DNA from: Pseudoalteromonas rubra
GTDB lineage: Bacteria > Pseudomonadota > Gammaproteobacteria > Enterobacterales > Alteromonadaceae
Assembly: GCF_005886805.2 (NCBI RefSeq)
Contig: NZ_CP045429.1
Span: 2,946,501-3,010,500, forward strand
Reading direction: 5' to 3'
Length of the DNA stretch: 64,000 nt
Shown: positions 17,708-26,289 of the stretch, piece by piece
How positions within the stretch are numbered: position 1 is the stretch's first letter
How the letters are laid out: each line of letters opens with the position of its first letter
Translations under genes and position numbers: made by a program
Notes under the pieces: model-generated
What the model was told of the DNA's origin: nothing
The model's database searches: none
What the model saw: the letters and a program-made list of their open reading frames with translations, nothing else

Positions 17708-17734
17708 TGGTATACCATATTTGTCTACAATATA
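17708..17734. promoter_or_regulatory. Operator-like palindromes upstream of the DUF885 gene
   Basis: Two adjacent inverted repeats: TGGTATACCA at 17708-17717, and TTGTCTACAA at 17721-17730 flanked by ATAT and TATA. The second shares the TTGTNTACAA core with the palindrome before the TonB receptor gene. Their position 44-70 bp upstream of the start fits repression. The link between the two sites is seen in sequence; the regulator is inferred. Confidence 0.45.
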
Positions 17735-17781
17735 CAGCCGCTTGAGACCAGAGTTTAAAGCTCTCACTTATTTTCAACCAC

Positions 17782-18795
17782 TTAGCCATTTTGTTTATTC
17801 AAGATGTAGCGCTTCACCGCCTGGTTATGCTCTTTTAATGACTTTGAGAAATAGTGACTGCCATCACCTTTGGACACAAAGTAAAGATAGTCGGTCTGTG
17901 CGGGCTGAGTTGCCGCTTTAATGGCATCAAATGACGGCATTGCGATAGGCGTTGGAGGTAAGCCTTTAATTCTGTATGTATTATATGGCGTATATTCACG
18001 TAAGTGACGACGCTTAATATCTCCGTCAAAGCTATCTCCCAGGCCATATATCACTGTTGGATCAGTTTGCAATCGCATTTTACGGTTCAATCGGTTTACA
18101 AAAACAGACGCAATCACTGGTCGCTCCTGTGCTTTACCCGTTTCTTTCTCAATAATGGACGCCAGGATCAATGCTTCATAGGCAGAATTGATAGGCAGAT
18201 CCTGCGCTCGTTGTTGCCAGGCCAAGGTCAGCTGTGTTTGCATACGTTCACTGGCGTGTTTGAGCAAAGTAGATGCTTTATTGTAGGCATGATAATGATA
18301 GGTTTCGGGATACAGCCAGCCTTCCGGGTGAAAATCTGCGGCACCAAAAACCTCCTCTATCTCACCCCAAAAGTGCCGGGCCAGATCCGTTTCGTTCAAG
18401 TCAAAATCGATAAATGGTGCTGCTTTGAGATTTGCCAATACCTGCTTAAAGGTTTGCCCTTCTATGATTGTAAACATAAAGTCGGCCTGTGCGCCTGTGG
18501 TTAACTTTGACAGCGCGTCAAGCACACTCAGGCCTTGTAATTCGTAGACACCAGCCTTAACGTTAACCCGCTCAGGAAACATTTTCCCATACACTTGATA
18601 AGGCAGACAGCGCTCAATCCAGTGCGCTTGTTGCCAACGCTGGCAAATTGCCACAAAGGTGTCACCCCGTTTAACCTCAAAATAGCGCGTATTACTCAAC
18701 AGGGGCGCATTGCTAAGCTGCGATATATACTGTGTGGCTGCCAGCATAAGAACAACCGACCCAAGCAAAAAAAATAATATCAGTTTTTTCATCAT
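17782..18795 (-). CDS. mltG: Endolytic murein transglycosylase MltG (YceG)
   Basis: A 337-residue inner-membrane protein. One N-terminal membrane segment (about 4-22) precedes a LysM-like segment (VKRGDTFVAICQRWQQAHWIERCLPYQVYG). The YceG catalytic domain has the active-site Glu in LILASIIEKETGKAQERPVIASVFVNRL (about 216) and the signature LQTDPTVIYGLGDSFDGDI. It cleaves nascent glycan strands and is thought to set peptidoglycan strand length. The start overlaps the pabC stop by 4 bp, so the two are probably coupled. In E. coli mltG is followed by tmk and holB; here the next gene is the unrelated DUF885 peptidase. Confidence 0.96.
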   Translation of the reverse strand: MMKKLILFFLLGSVVLMLAATQYISQLSNAPLLSNTRYFEVKRGDTFVAICQRWQQAHWIERCLPYQVYGKMFPERVNVKAGVYELQGLSVLDALSKLTTGAQADFMFTIIEGQTFKQVLANLKAAPFIDFDLNETDLARHFWGEIEEVFGAADFHPEGWLYPETYHYHAYNKASTLLKHASERMQTQLTLAWQQRAQDLPINSAYEALILASIIEKETGKAQERPVIASVFVNRLNRKMRLQTDPTVIYGLGDSFDGDIKRRHLREYTPYNTYRIKGLPPTPIAMPSFDAIKAATQPAQTDYLYFVSKGDGSHYFSKSLKEHNQAVKRYILNKQNG

Positions 18796-19559
18796 GCTTT
18801 AACAACAAGCTCCGAGGCCAATGCTTGTGCTTTACTCAGACTAAATTGCAGGTGATCTATCTGACGCACTGGCACAAGGCCCATCAGGCTGTTACATAGA
18901 TAAACGGCATCAGCGGCATAGACAAAAGCTAAGTCCATCGAGGCCGTTTCTATGGGGTTGTACATTTGCAGGCTCGAGAGAAAAACGCCCTGTATACCAC
19001 AATGAGACAAGTCCGGGGTATACCAGCGTTTATCTTTACAGATCAGAATATTAGCGGCAGAGCTTTCAATCACTTCGCCCTGAAGATCCATGACCAGAAC
19101 ATCATCAGCTTGTTTGGTGGCGGCATTTTGTTTAATCAGCACCTGCTCAAGGCGATTCAGCGTTTTTAATCCGGCTAACAGAGGTTGGTGGCCCAGACGC
19201 ACATCAGATAGGGCAAGACTCACACCCTTTTCACGCCAGTTTTCATAATGGGCTGGATAAGCCGATGAAGATAATAAAGTAGTTAACTGCGGCTCATCGG
19301 GTAATCCATAGCCTCTGCCGCCCTCACCTCGGGTGATCACTACCTTAAGCACACCATCATTTATCTCCCTGGCAGCGATTTCACAATGTTCTGACAACGT
19401 ATTCAGGTCAAGCACAGGAAAGTACAGTGCACTTGCACATTGCTTAAGGCGCTGTAAGTGTCCTTCCCACCTATCCAGCTTGCCTTCACACACTCGGACT
19501 GTTGTAAAAAAGCCATCACCATAATTCAATCCCCGATCCCGGCTGTTTACCTGCTGCAT
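18792..19559 (-). CDS. pabC: Aminodeoxychorismate lyase PabC
   Basis: A 255-residue fold-type IV PLP enzyme converting 4-amino-4-deoxychorismate to p-aminobenzoate and pyruvate for folate synthesis. Visible family features are RGLNYGDGFFTTVRV at the N-terminus, VITRGEGGRGYG, the lysine-bearing GLKTLNRLEQVLIKQNA and the cofactor-phosphate region VIESSAANILI. It lies between fabF and mltG as in E. coli. A terminator in the 114-bp gap after fabF suggests that pabC-mltG have a separate promoter or rely on read-through. Confidence 0.95.
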   Translation of the reverse strand: MQQVNSRDRGLNYGDGFFTTVRVCEGKLDRWEGHLQRLKQCASALYFPVLDLNTLSEHCEIAAREINDGVLKVVITRGEGGRGYGLPDEPQLTTLLSSSAYPAHYENWREKGVSLALSDVRLGHQPLLAGLKTLNRLEQVLIKQNAATKQADDVLVMDLQGEVIESSAANILICKDKRWYTPDLSHCGIQGVFLSSLQMYNPIETASMDLAFVYAADAVYLCNSLMGLVPVRQIDHLQFSLSKAQALASELVVKA

Positions 19560-19631
19560 TACGCTTTACCACCTCTGCAATATTAGCCTAACTTTATCAT
19601 ATTCATGGCTGAGACAGCGTCAAAAAGGCAT

Positions 19632-19653
19632 AAAAAAACCCGGCACTGCCGGG
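19632..19653 (-). terminator. Intrinsic terminator of the fab operon after fabF
   Basis: CCCGGC-AGT-GCCGGG stem (19639-19653), followed on the minus strand by seven T (19632-19638). It lies about 20 bp after the fabF stop codon. Confidence 0.9.
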
Positions 19654-19673
19654 CTTTTATGATTGATCAACTA

Positions 19674-20912
19674 TCAGACTTTCTTGAATAGCAAAGAGCC
19701 ATTTGTTCCGCCGAACCCAAATGAGTTACATAGCGCATAGTCCAACTTAGCATCACGTGCTGTATGTGGCACATAATCTAAGTCACACCCTTCGTCTGGA
19801 TTATCCAGGTTGATAGTCGGTGTCACTTTTTGGTGCTGTAGTGACAAAATACTAATAATAGACTCAACAGAGCCTGCAGCCCCCAATAAGTGGCCCATCA
19901 TTGATTTAGACGAGCTTACCATCACCTCTTTTGCAGCATCACCGAAAACAGACTTAACCGCTGAGGTTTCTGCTTTGTCACCCGCCGATGTAGACGTGCC
20001 ATGAGCATTGATGTAGCCAACTTGCTGGGCATTGACACCCGCATCTTGTAAGGCATTTTCCATCGCCAATGCAGCACCAGCACCGTCTTCAGGCGGCGAT
20101 GTCATGTGGTATGCATCACCACTCATACCAAAACCAACAAGTTCAGCATAAATCTTAGCGCCACGCGCCTTAGCATGCTCATACTCTTCCAGTACAATCA
20201 CACCTGCACCGTCAGCCAGCACAAAACCGTCACGATCTTTATCCCAAGGACGAGACGCAGCTTGAGGGTCATCATTACGTGTTGACAGGGCTCGGGCCGC
20301 ACTAAAACCACCCATGCCAATTGGCGTTGATGCTTTCTCGGCACCACCGGCTACCATAGCATCTGCATCACCATAGGCAATCATGCGTGCCGCATGGCCA
20401 ATATTATGCAAACCTGTAGTACATGCCGTAACGATAGAGATATTAGGACCTCTCAGACCATGCATAATCGACAAATGACCCGATATCATATTGATAATGG
20501 TCGAAGGTACGTAAAATGGAGACAGTTTTCGTGGACCACTGTTAAGCAACTTAACATGGTTTTCTTCAATCAGTGTCAGGCCCCCGATCCCAGAACCCAC
20601 AGCAACACCAACACGATTGGCATTGTCTTCTGTGATTTCCAATCCGGAATCTTTAAGCGCCTGTACGCCCGCAGCAATGCCGTACTGAATGAACAAGTCC
20701 ATTTTCTTGGCGTCTTTCTTTGACATGAATTGAGTCTCGTCAAAATCATTGACCAGACCCGCAAATTTAGTACCGAACTGAGTAGTGTCAAAGTGTGTGA
20801 TATTGCGAATACCACTTCGGCCTTCTAACAAGCCCTGCCAGGTTGACTCAACGTCATTACCTAACGGCGTCAACATACCTAAGCCAGTTACTACGACTCG
20901 ACGTTTAGCCAC
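19674..20912 (-). CDS. fabF: 3-oxoacyl-[acyl-carrier-protein] synthase II FabF
   Basis: A 412-residue condensing enzyme that elongates acyl-ACP with malonyl-ACP. The active-site triad is visible: Cys in [13 protein letters not shown], His in [14 protein letters not shown] and His in [16 protein letters not shown], together with the C-terminal FGFGGTN loop. An upstream in-frame ATG at 20954 exists. The GTG at 20912 has a near-perfect GGAGGAAACC ribosome site and begins [13 protein letters not shown] as in the family, so I chose it. The stretch between acpP and this start is short, consistent with one acpP-fabF transcript. Confidence 0.96.
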   Translation of the reverse strand: MAKRRVVVTGLGMLTPLGNDVESTWQGLLEGRSGIRNITHFDTTQFGTKFAGLVNDFDETQFMSKKDAKKMDLFIQYGIAAGVQALKDSGLEITEDNANRVGVAVGSGIGGLTLIEENHVKLLNSGPRKLSPFYVPSTIINMISGHLSIMHGLRGPNISIVTACTTGLHNIGHAARMIAYGDADAMVAGGAEKASTPIGMGGFSAARALSTRNDDPQAASRPWDKDRDGFVLADGAGVIVLEEYEHAKARGAKIYAELVGFGMSGDAYHMTSPPEDGAGAALAMENALQDAGVNAQQVGYINAHGTSTSAGDKAETSAVKSVFGDAAKEVMVSSSKSMMGHLLGAAGSVESIISILSLQHQKVTPTINLDNPDEGCDLDYVPHTARDAKLDYALCNSFGFGGTNGSLLFKKV

Positions 20913-20995
20913 GGTTTCCTCCAAAAGGGATTTTCGAAATGATGGGGGGTACAAAGAATCAGGGCAGCGAACGCTGCCCTAATTTAAACCGTTAA

Positions 20996-21232
20996 TTACT
21001 CAGCGTGAGCAGTAACGTAGTCGATCGCTGCCTGAACAGTAGTGATTTTCTCAGCTTCTTCGTCAGGGATCTCAGTATCGAACTCTTCTTCAAGAGCCAT
21101 TACCAGCTCAACAGTGTCAAGAGAATCAGCACCCAGATCGTCTACGAAAGACGCTTCTGATTTTACTTCTTCTTCTTTAACACCTAGTTGCTCAACGATG
21201 ATTTTTTTTACGCGTTCTTGGATGTCGCTCAT
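20996..21232 (-). CDS. acpP: Acyl carrier protein AcpP
   Basis: A 78-residue acidic four-helix protein. The phosphopantetheine attachment site is [19 protein letters not shown] (Ser about 37), inside a sequence nearly identical to E. coli ACP apart from the start ([25 protein letters not shown]). It carries the growing acyl chain for FabD, FabF, FabG and PlsX, all encoded beside it. AAAGGAAAGAAG precedes the ATG. A clear sigma-70-type promoter lies 51 bp upstream, so acpP is probably transcribed separately and more strongly than its neighbours, as in E. coli. Confidence 0.98.
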   Translation of the reverse strand: MSDIQERVKKIIVEQLGVKEEEVKSEASFVDDLGADSLDTVELVMALEEEFDTEIPDEEAEKITTVQAAIDYVTAHAE

Positions 21233-21282
21233 TCTTCTTTCCTTTATTTAAACGCTATCGCGTTAATTTCAGATTGCGGCGT

Positions 21283-21311
21283 AGTTTACGGCGCATCATA
21301 CTGTGATTCAA
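21283..21311 (-). promoter_or_regulatory. acpP promoter
   Basis: On the minus strand TTGAAT (21306-21311) and TAAACT (21283-21288) are separated by 17 bp, giving a transcript start near 21276 and a leader of about 45 nt. A second possible promoter (TTGAAA, 17 bp, GATAAA) lies further upstream. The hairpin TTGACCA/TGGTCAA (21315-21341) sits between them. Confidence 0.65.
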
Positions 21312-21441
21312 GGATTGACCATGACTTTTTTTTCTGGTCAAACCTGTTACTAAATATTTTTTACTTTTATCGCCTATTTTAATAGCAATTTCAAGTAAGA
21401 TTGCCGCAAGATCACAAAAACTTCAATCTCGCTGACAATTG

Positions 21442-22188
21442 TTACACCATGTACATAGCGCCGTTTACGTGCAAAGTTTCACCAGAAACATAGGCTCCAG
21501 CATCTGATGCGAGGTAAACTGCCGCTGCTGCGATCTCTTCTGGCTTACCAAGACGTCCTGCCGGCACGTTCGCGAGCGTTGCCGCTTTTTGCTCGTCAGT
21601 TAGCTCATCAGTCATGTCAGTTTGGATAAAACCAGGTGCGATCACATTCACAGTAATACCGCGTGATGCAACTTCACGAGCCATCGACTTCGAGAACCCA
21701 ATAACGCCCGCTTTGGCAGCAGCATAGTTTGTCTGACCAGCGTTACCCATAGTGCCAACTACTGAGCCAATATTGATGATACGACCTGATTTTTTCTTCA
21801 TCATAGGACGCAAAACAGCCTTAGACAAACGGAAAATTGAGCTCAGGTTGGTATCAAGAATGTCATCCCATTCTTGCTCTTTCATGCGCATCAACAGGTT
21901 ATCACGGGTAATACCAGCATTGTTTACCAGCACGTCTACATCACCTAGGTCTTGCTTAATCGCCAGCAGTGTTGCTTCAATTGAGTCTGCGTCGGTTACA
22001 TTTAATTTGTACCCTTTACCATTGTCACCCAAATACTCAGAAATTTTATCTGCACCAGACTCACTAGTTGCAGTACCAGCTACTTTTGCACCTTGTGCTA
22101 CCATCGCGTTAGCGATTGCTTTACCAATGCCTCGGCTTGCGCCCGTGACAAGTACAACTTTACCTGTCAAATCAAATAGGTTTGTCAT
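21442..22188 (-). CDS. fabG: 3-oxoacyl-[acyl-carrier-protein] reductase FabG
   Basis: A 248-residue short-chain dehydrogenase. The NADP-binding motif VLVTGASRGIGKAIA lies near the N-terminus. The catalytic Ser-Tyr-Lys set is in IINIGSVVG and TNYAAAKAGVIGFSKSMARE, and NNAGITRDNLLMRMKEQEWDDIL is the standard FabG segment. It reduces 3-ketoacyl-ACP. I chose ATG 22188 (MTNLFDLTG) because the length then matches the family; an in-frame ATG at 22203 would add five residues and abut the fabD stop directly. Confidence 0.96.
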   Translation of the reverse strand: MTNLFDLTGKVVLVTGASRGIGKAIANAMVAQGAKVAGTATSESGADKISEYLGDNGKGYKLNVTDADSIEATLLAIKQDLGDVDVLVNNAGITRDNLLMRMKEQEWDDILDTNLSSIFRLSKAVLRPMMKKKSGRIINIGSVVGTMGNAGQTNYAAAKAGVIGFSKSMAREVASRGITVNVIAPGFIQTDMTDELTDEQKAATLANVPAGRLGKPEEIAAAAVYLASDAGAYVSGETLHVNGAMYMV

Positions 22189-22203
22189 ATATAATTCCGT
22201 CAT

Positions 22204-23130
22204 TTATTTTGCAGACGTGATTGCAGCCGCATCATTGACGGCGCTGCACGCTACAGATTTATCAATTCGCTTGGCCAGCCCAGTTAGTACTTTACCCGGA
22301 CCAAATTCGTAAGCCTGTGTGATCCCCTCTTTCGCCAATTGCTGAACAGTTTCGGTCCAACGAACCGGGCTGTATAACTGACGAACAAGTGCATCTTTAA
22401 TTGCTTCACCACTTTGCTGCTGCGCAACATCAACATTATTGATGACAGGGAAAACCGGCGCGGCGAATTCAATCTCTGCTAAATCTGCTGCCAGTTGCTG
22501 TGCCGCTGGCTTCATCAGTGCACAGTGAGAAGGTACACTCACAGCCAATGGTAAGGCGCGTTTAGCTCCGGCTTCTTTACAAGCTGCAGATGCTCGCTCA
22601 ACCGCTTCTTTATGGCCTGCAATGACCACCTGACCCGGTGAATTGTAATTAACCGGAGCTACCACTTGCTGTTCAGCCTGCTCTTCACAGATTGTCGCAA
22701 TGACATCATCGTCCAGGCCTATAATTGCCGCCATAGACCCTGTGCCCGCCGGCACTGCCTGTTGCATGTACAGGCCGCGTTTCTCTACCAACTTAACAGC
22801 CGTGGCCAGATCAAGCACACCTGCACATACCAACGCTGAATATTCACCCAGACTGTGGCCTGCCAATACCAGCTCAGCGTCGACCTGCTCAGTCTGCCAT
22901 TGACGGAAAATCGCGACACTGGCAGTCAGCAATGCTGGCTGAGTGCGGTGTGTTTCGTTTAATTCGCTTTCAGGGCCATCTAATACCAATTTAACTAAGT
23001 CGTATCCCAGCGCAGCAGAAGCTTCTGCAAACGTATCCTGAACAACTTGGGAGGTTTCTAGTAATTCCGCCAGCATACCAACGCTCTGAGAGCCCTGGCC
23101 TGGGAATAGTAAAGCAATCTTTTGTGACAT
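22204..23130 (-). CDS. fabD: Malonyl-CoA:ACP transacylase FabD
   Basis: A 308-residue transacylase loading malonyl groups onto ACP. The N-terminal LLFPGQGSQSVGML is diagnostic. The nucleophile Ser is in LAGHSLGEYSALVCAG (about 92), the substrate Arg lies in KLVEKRGLYMQQAVPAG and the catalytic His is in VPSHCALMKPA. It directly follows plsX (59 bp gap); in E. coli and Shewanella fabH lies at this spot. It is immediately upstream of fabG and probably co-transcribed. Confidence 0.97.
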   Translation of the reverse strand: MSQKIALLFPGQGSQSVGMLAELLETSQVVQDTFAEASAALGYDLVKLVLDGPESELNETHRTQPALLTASVAIFRQWQTEQVDAELVLAGHSLGEYSALVCAGVLDLATAVKLVEKRGLYMQQAVPAGTGSMAAIIGLDDDVIATICEEQAEQQVVAPVNYNSPGQVVIAGHKEAVERASAACKEAGAKRALPLAVSVPSHCALMKPAAQQLAADLAEIEFAAPVFPVINNVDVAQQQSGEAIKDALVRQLYSPVRWTETVQQLAKEGITQAYEFGPGKVLTGLAKRIDKSVACSAVNDAAAITSAK

Positions 23131-23189
23131 AGTGTGCTCTTTTGATTTCTATATCCTGCCGTTTCCTAAGCAACACTATTTGGATGAAA

Positions 23190-24233
23190 CTAGGATCTGG
23201 CAGATGTCTCTTCAATCGGCGCCATTTCTTCAAAGGTCGCCTGGATCTTATCTGGAATACGTCTGTCGATCTCTCTGGCCGCTTCTTCGATAGCAGCCAT
23301 AAATGCCTTCTTCGACGCATTTCCGTGACTTTTCACTACAATACCGCGCAATCCTACCAGACTTGCGCCATTATACTGGTCGGGGTTCACACGTTTATAC
23401 AGTTTTTTTATGACGGGTCTAAGTAAAAACGCCAAACAACGGTAAAAAAGATGCTTTTTCAACGCTTTTGTAAACTTAAACATGATAAGTTTGGCGATCC
23501 CTTCACAGGTTTTCAACGCAACATTGCCAACGAACCCTTCACAGACAATGACGTCTGACTTGCCCGAAAATATATCACTGCCCTCACAATAACCCTGATA
23601 ATTAATCACTGGACAGTCCTGCATTAATTTAGCAGCTTGTTTGATACCATCATGCCCTTTGATGTCTTCCAGTCCAATGTTGAGCAAATGTACTTTGGGC
23701 CTGTCAATCTTAAGCGCTGCGCCCGCTACAATGGATCCCATAATAGAGAACTGCAATAAAGTCTCAGGATCACATTGCACATTAGCACCTAAATCTAACA
23801 AGTATACGGGTTGTTTCTTTTCTGTTGGTACGGACGTGATAAGGGCTGGCCGTTTGATGCCCGGCAGCATTTTCAATACATAATGGGCCATACTGAGCAA
23901 TGCGCCTGTGTTACCCGAGCTAACGCAGGCTTGTGCTTGCCCGGCTTTTACTAGATCAAGTGCAACGCGCATAGAAGAATTGCGTTTATTTCGCAGCGCC
24001 TGAGCAGGCTCGCATGTATTGGTGACGACTTCATCGCAATGTTTAACAATTAGACGAGGATGAGACAGCGCATTGGCTTTTTCCAGTGCACTTTCAAGAA
24101 CGGTACGGTTGCCACATAGCAACAGTATCAAACGGGGGTGTTTTTCTACCGCTTCGATTGCGGCGGGTATTGATGAACGGGGGCCGTAATCGCCCCCCAT
24201 CATATCTAACGCTATGGTTAGATCAGCGTGCAT
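23190..24233 (-). CDS. plsX: Phosphate acyltransferase PlsX
   Basis: A 347-residue protein making acyl-phosphate from acyl-ACP for phospholipid synthesis. The N-terminal signature [22 protein letters not shown] is clear. The central segment has [28 protein letters not shown], and later [32 protein letters not shown] and the C-terminal [21 protein letters not shown]. It is 11 bp downstream of rpmF on the same strand. The C-terminal tail beyond IDRRIPDKI is slightly longer than in E. coli. Confidence 0.96.
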   Translation of the reverse strand: MHADLTIALDMMGGDYGPRSSIPAAIEAVEKHPRLILLLCGNRTVLESALEKANALSHPRLIVKHCDEVVTNTCEPAQALRNKRNSSMRVALDLVKAGQAQACVSSGNTGALLSMAHYVLKMLPGIKRPALITSVPTEKKQPVYLLDLGANVQCDPETLLQFSIMGSIVAGAALKIDRPKVHLLNIGLEDIKGHDGIKQAAKLMQDCPVINYQGYCEGSDIFSGKSDVIVCEGFVGNVALKTCEGIAKLIMFKFTKALKKHLFYRCLAFLLRPVIKKLYKRVNPDQYNGASLVGLRGIVVKSHGNASKKAFMAAIEEAAREIDRRIPDKIQATFEEMAPIEETSARS

Positions 24234-24244
24234 AAAGCAATCTC

Positions 24245-24415
24245 TTACTTAGAAATTACTTTTTCGCCTTTGTAGTAACCGTCAGCAGTTACGTGGTGAC
24301 GACGGTGAGTCTCACCAGAAACTTGATCTACAGTTAGTGTAGGACCGTTAATAGCATCGTGTGAACGACGCATGCCACGACGTGAACGTGACACTTTACT
24401 TTTTTGTACCGCCAT
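24245..24415 (-). CDS. rpmF: 50S ribosomal protein L32
   Basis: A 56-residue basic protein beginning [20 protein letters not shown]. This and the later [15 protein letters not shown] are the L32 hallmarks. It lacks the zinc-binding cysteines found in some bacterial L32 forms, as in E. coli. AGGAGATAGGCT lies before the ATG. It lies between yceD and plsX, the conserved gene order, and shares the promoter upstream of yceD. Confidence 0.97.
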   Translation of the reverse strand: MAVQKSKVSRSRRGMRRSHDAINGPTLTVDQVSGETHRRHHVTADGYYKGEKVISK

Positions 24416-24426
24416 TAGCCTATCTC

Positions 24427-24951
24427 CTAAGAATCTTTCTTAAGTTGTTTTAAAATTTCAAATGGATTTGGTTTGCTCTCTTGTTCTTCTATGTCACCAA
24501 AGCTAACTGGCTTATCAGAAAAAGAACAAGATCCTTCTTCATGCTTAGGAACGATGGGGATCGCCAGTATCAATTCATCTTCGACAATTTGCCGGAGATT
24601 AATTTCACCTTCTTCATCCAACTCCACAACATCATAGCACTCAGGAAGTTCGTCCGACTCTGCACCTAATCCGACTGGCGAATACGCAAAGTCTTGTTCC
24701 AAATCCAACCCTAGTTTATCGTTGCAACGTTGACACAACACTGTGACTTTGGCTTGTACGCTTCCACGCACTACAACCAAACCTTGCTGGTCTGTTTCGC
24801 AACGAATAGTTACCGCTATTTCACCTACTTGATCTTGCACAACTTGCTGCAAACGAGAAAGTTCTTCAAGCGTTATAACACCGTCATAACTGGCCCGGCG
24901 CTGTGCCGCTTTGCAAGGATCAATGGTGATGGGAATTTTCACCTTTTGCAT
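24427..24951 (-). CDS. yceD: DUF177 protein YceD (23S rRNA accumulation protein)
   Basis: A 174-residue acidic protein beginning [24 protein letters not shown], closely following the E. coli YceD start. It has a CQRCNDKL pair of cysteines in the middle and the conserved acidic [21 protein letters not shown] and C-terminal [10 protein letters not shown]. In E. coli YceD is needed for normal 23S rRNA levels and is coupled to rpmF. The promoter is very close to its ATG (see the promoter entry), so the mRNA may have almost no leader. Confidence 0.93.
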   Translation of the reverse strand: MQKVKIPITIDPCKAAQRRASYDGVITLEELSRLQQVVQDQVGEIAVTIRCETDQQGLVVVRGSVQAKVTVLCQRCNDKLGLDLEQDFAYSPVGLGAESDELPECYDVVELDEEGEINLRQIVEDELILAIPIVPKHEEGSCSFSDKPVSFGDIEEQESKPNPFEILKQLKKDS

Positions 24952-24960
24952 AGGGGCTGC

Positions 24961-24989
24961 ATCATATAGATAGTTACTGCTTTAGTCAA
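24961..24989 (-). promoter_or_regulatory. Strong promoter of the yceD-rpmF-plsX-fab operon
   Basis: On the minus strand TTGACT (24984-24989) and TATGAT (24961-24966) have an ideal 17-bp spacing. The predicted transcript start is near 24954, only about three bases before the yceD ATG at 24951. The box match is the best in the window. Confidence 0.75.
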
Positions 24990-25071
24990 AGCAAAATTAA
25001 ACTTTCATATTGTTTTTAGCCACGTTGCGATTATCCTATAGGAAATTTTCTCCAACGCGGTCCCGGTACTT

Positions 25072-25659
25072 ATGAAATCACCACTAATCTTAGCCTCCAG
25101 CTCACCATTTAGGCAGCAAATTTTGGCAAAATTATGCCTGCAATTTGACAGTTTTTCGCCTGACATTGATGAATCGGCACATCCAAAAGAAACACCTGCC
25201 GAACTGGTTGCCCGATTAAGTGAAGCCAAAGCGCAAACAGCGCACCAGTATTATAGCAGTGGATTGGTGATCGGCTCAGATCAGGTCGCTCTATTTAATG
25301 ACCAAATCCTTGGTAAGCCTCACACCGTCGAAAATGCCCACAAGCAGCTTCAACAATTCAGTGGTCAGGTTGTGACTTTTCTGACCGGGCTGTCTGTCTA
25401 TCAGCTAGAAACACAGCGAGTCATCACGAAAGTCGTACCATTTAAAGTCCACTTTCGGACGCTAAGCGAGGCACAGATCAAACACTATGTTGCCAAAGAG
25501 CAACCACTCAATTGTGCGGGCAGTTTTAAAAGTGAAGGGCTGGGTATTTGCCTATTTGATAAACTTGAAGGAGAAGATCCCAATACCCTGATTGGTCTTC
25601 CCCTGATTGAGCTGACTAAATCACTGGCTGAGTTCGGCGTCGACGTACTCGGACAATAA
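25072..25659 (+). CDS. yceF: Maf-family nucleotide pyrophosphatase, YceF subtype
   Basis: A 195-residue protein with the Maf motifs LASSSPFRQQIL near the N-terminus, DIDESAHPKETPAELVARLSEAKA and VIGSDQVALFNDQILGKP, plus NCAGSFKSEGLGICLFDKLEGEDPNTLIGLPL. The SDQV motif and the whole C-terminal segment match the E. coli YceF type (7-methyl-GTP pyrophosphatase) rather than the YhdE type. It probably removes modified nucleotides. It is divergent from yceD as in E. coli. Its 3' end overlaps the convergent HAD phosphatase gene by 39 bp. Confidence 0.92.
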   Translation: MKSPLILASSSPFRQQILAKLCLQFDSFSPDIDESAHPKETPAELVARLSEAKAQTAHQYYSSGLVIGSDQVALFNDQILGKPHTVENAHKQLQQFSGQVVTFLTGLSVYQLETQRVITKVVPFKVHFRTLSEAQIKHYVAKEQPLNCAGSFKSEGLGICLFDKLEGEDPNTLIGLPLIELTKSLAEFGVDVLGQ

Positions 25660-26289
25660 AAACTCACTCAACTGCGCATAACTATGGCACAAGGCCAGTG
25701 GTGCATACTCTCTTAATTGCGCTTCACTGGCTGCACCAAATGTCACTGCGACTGCGGATACGTTTGCATTGGTGGCAAGTTGCATATCAATGCCAGTGTC
25801 ACCCACCATGATTGCATCACAGGCATTTACCGCAAGCTCGGTTAGGATCTGCTGCAACATCTCAGGGTCGGGTTTTGACTTTGCATCATCAGCTGTTTTA
25901 GTCAGGCAAAAATAGTGACCCAGGCCACTATGTGCCAACAAGTTGTTTAACCCTACCCGGCTTTTCCCGGTTGCAACTGCAAGCAAAACACCTTGTGCTT
26001 TCAAACTAGCCAACAATGCTTCGACCCCTTCAAACACGGCAATGGGTGTTGTGTCTTCCTTATATAGTCTTTTATAGCTCTTTGCTAGCTCGGCGGCTTT
26101 TTCTTTTTGTTCGGGAAACAAAGTTGCCACAGCCGTTTCGAGCGACAAGCCAATGATGGATTTGGCTGCATCATCCGAAATAGGAGGCAGTGCATGGTAT
26201 TGTGCAACCTTATGTAAGGTATTAACAATTTTAGGCACAGTGTCCATTACTGTGCCATCCCAATCAAAAATGACCAATTTACGCGCCAT
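25621..26289 (-). CDS. HAD-superfamily phosphatase (phosphoglycolate phosphatase-like)
   Basis: A 222-residue HAD-IA hydrolase. Motif I is VIFDWDGTVMDT (nucleophile Asp and second Asp), motif II Thr lies in LLAVATGKSR, motif III Lys in DDAKSKPDP and motif IV in AIMVGDTGIDMQLATNA. The cap domain is the small helical type following motif I. It resembles YigB/Gph relatives that sit between rluC and maf/yceF in many gammaproteobacteria. The substrate is unknown. The start overlaps rluC by 11 bp; the end overlaps yceF. Confidence 0.88.
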   Translation of the reverse strand: MARKLVIFDWDGTVMDTVPKIVNTLHKVAQYHALPPISDDAAKSIIGLSLETAVATLFPEQKEKAAELAKSYKRLYKEDTTPIAVFEGVEALLASLKAQGVLLAVATGKSRVGLNNLLAHSGLGHYFCLTKTADDAKSKPDPEMLQQILTELAVNACDAIMVGDTGIDMQLATNANVSAVAVTFGAASEAQLREYAPLALCHSYAQLSEFLLSEYVDAELSQ

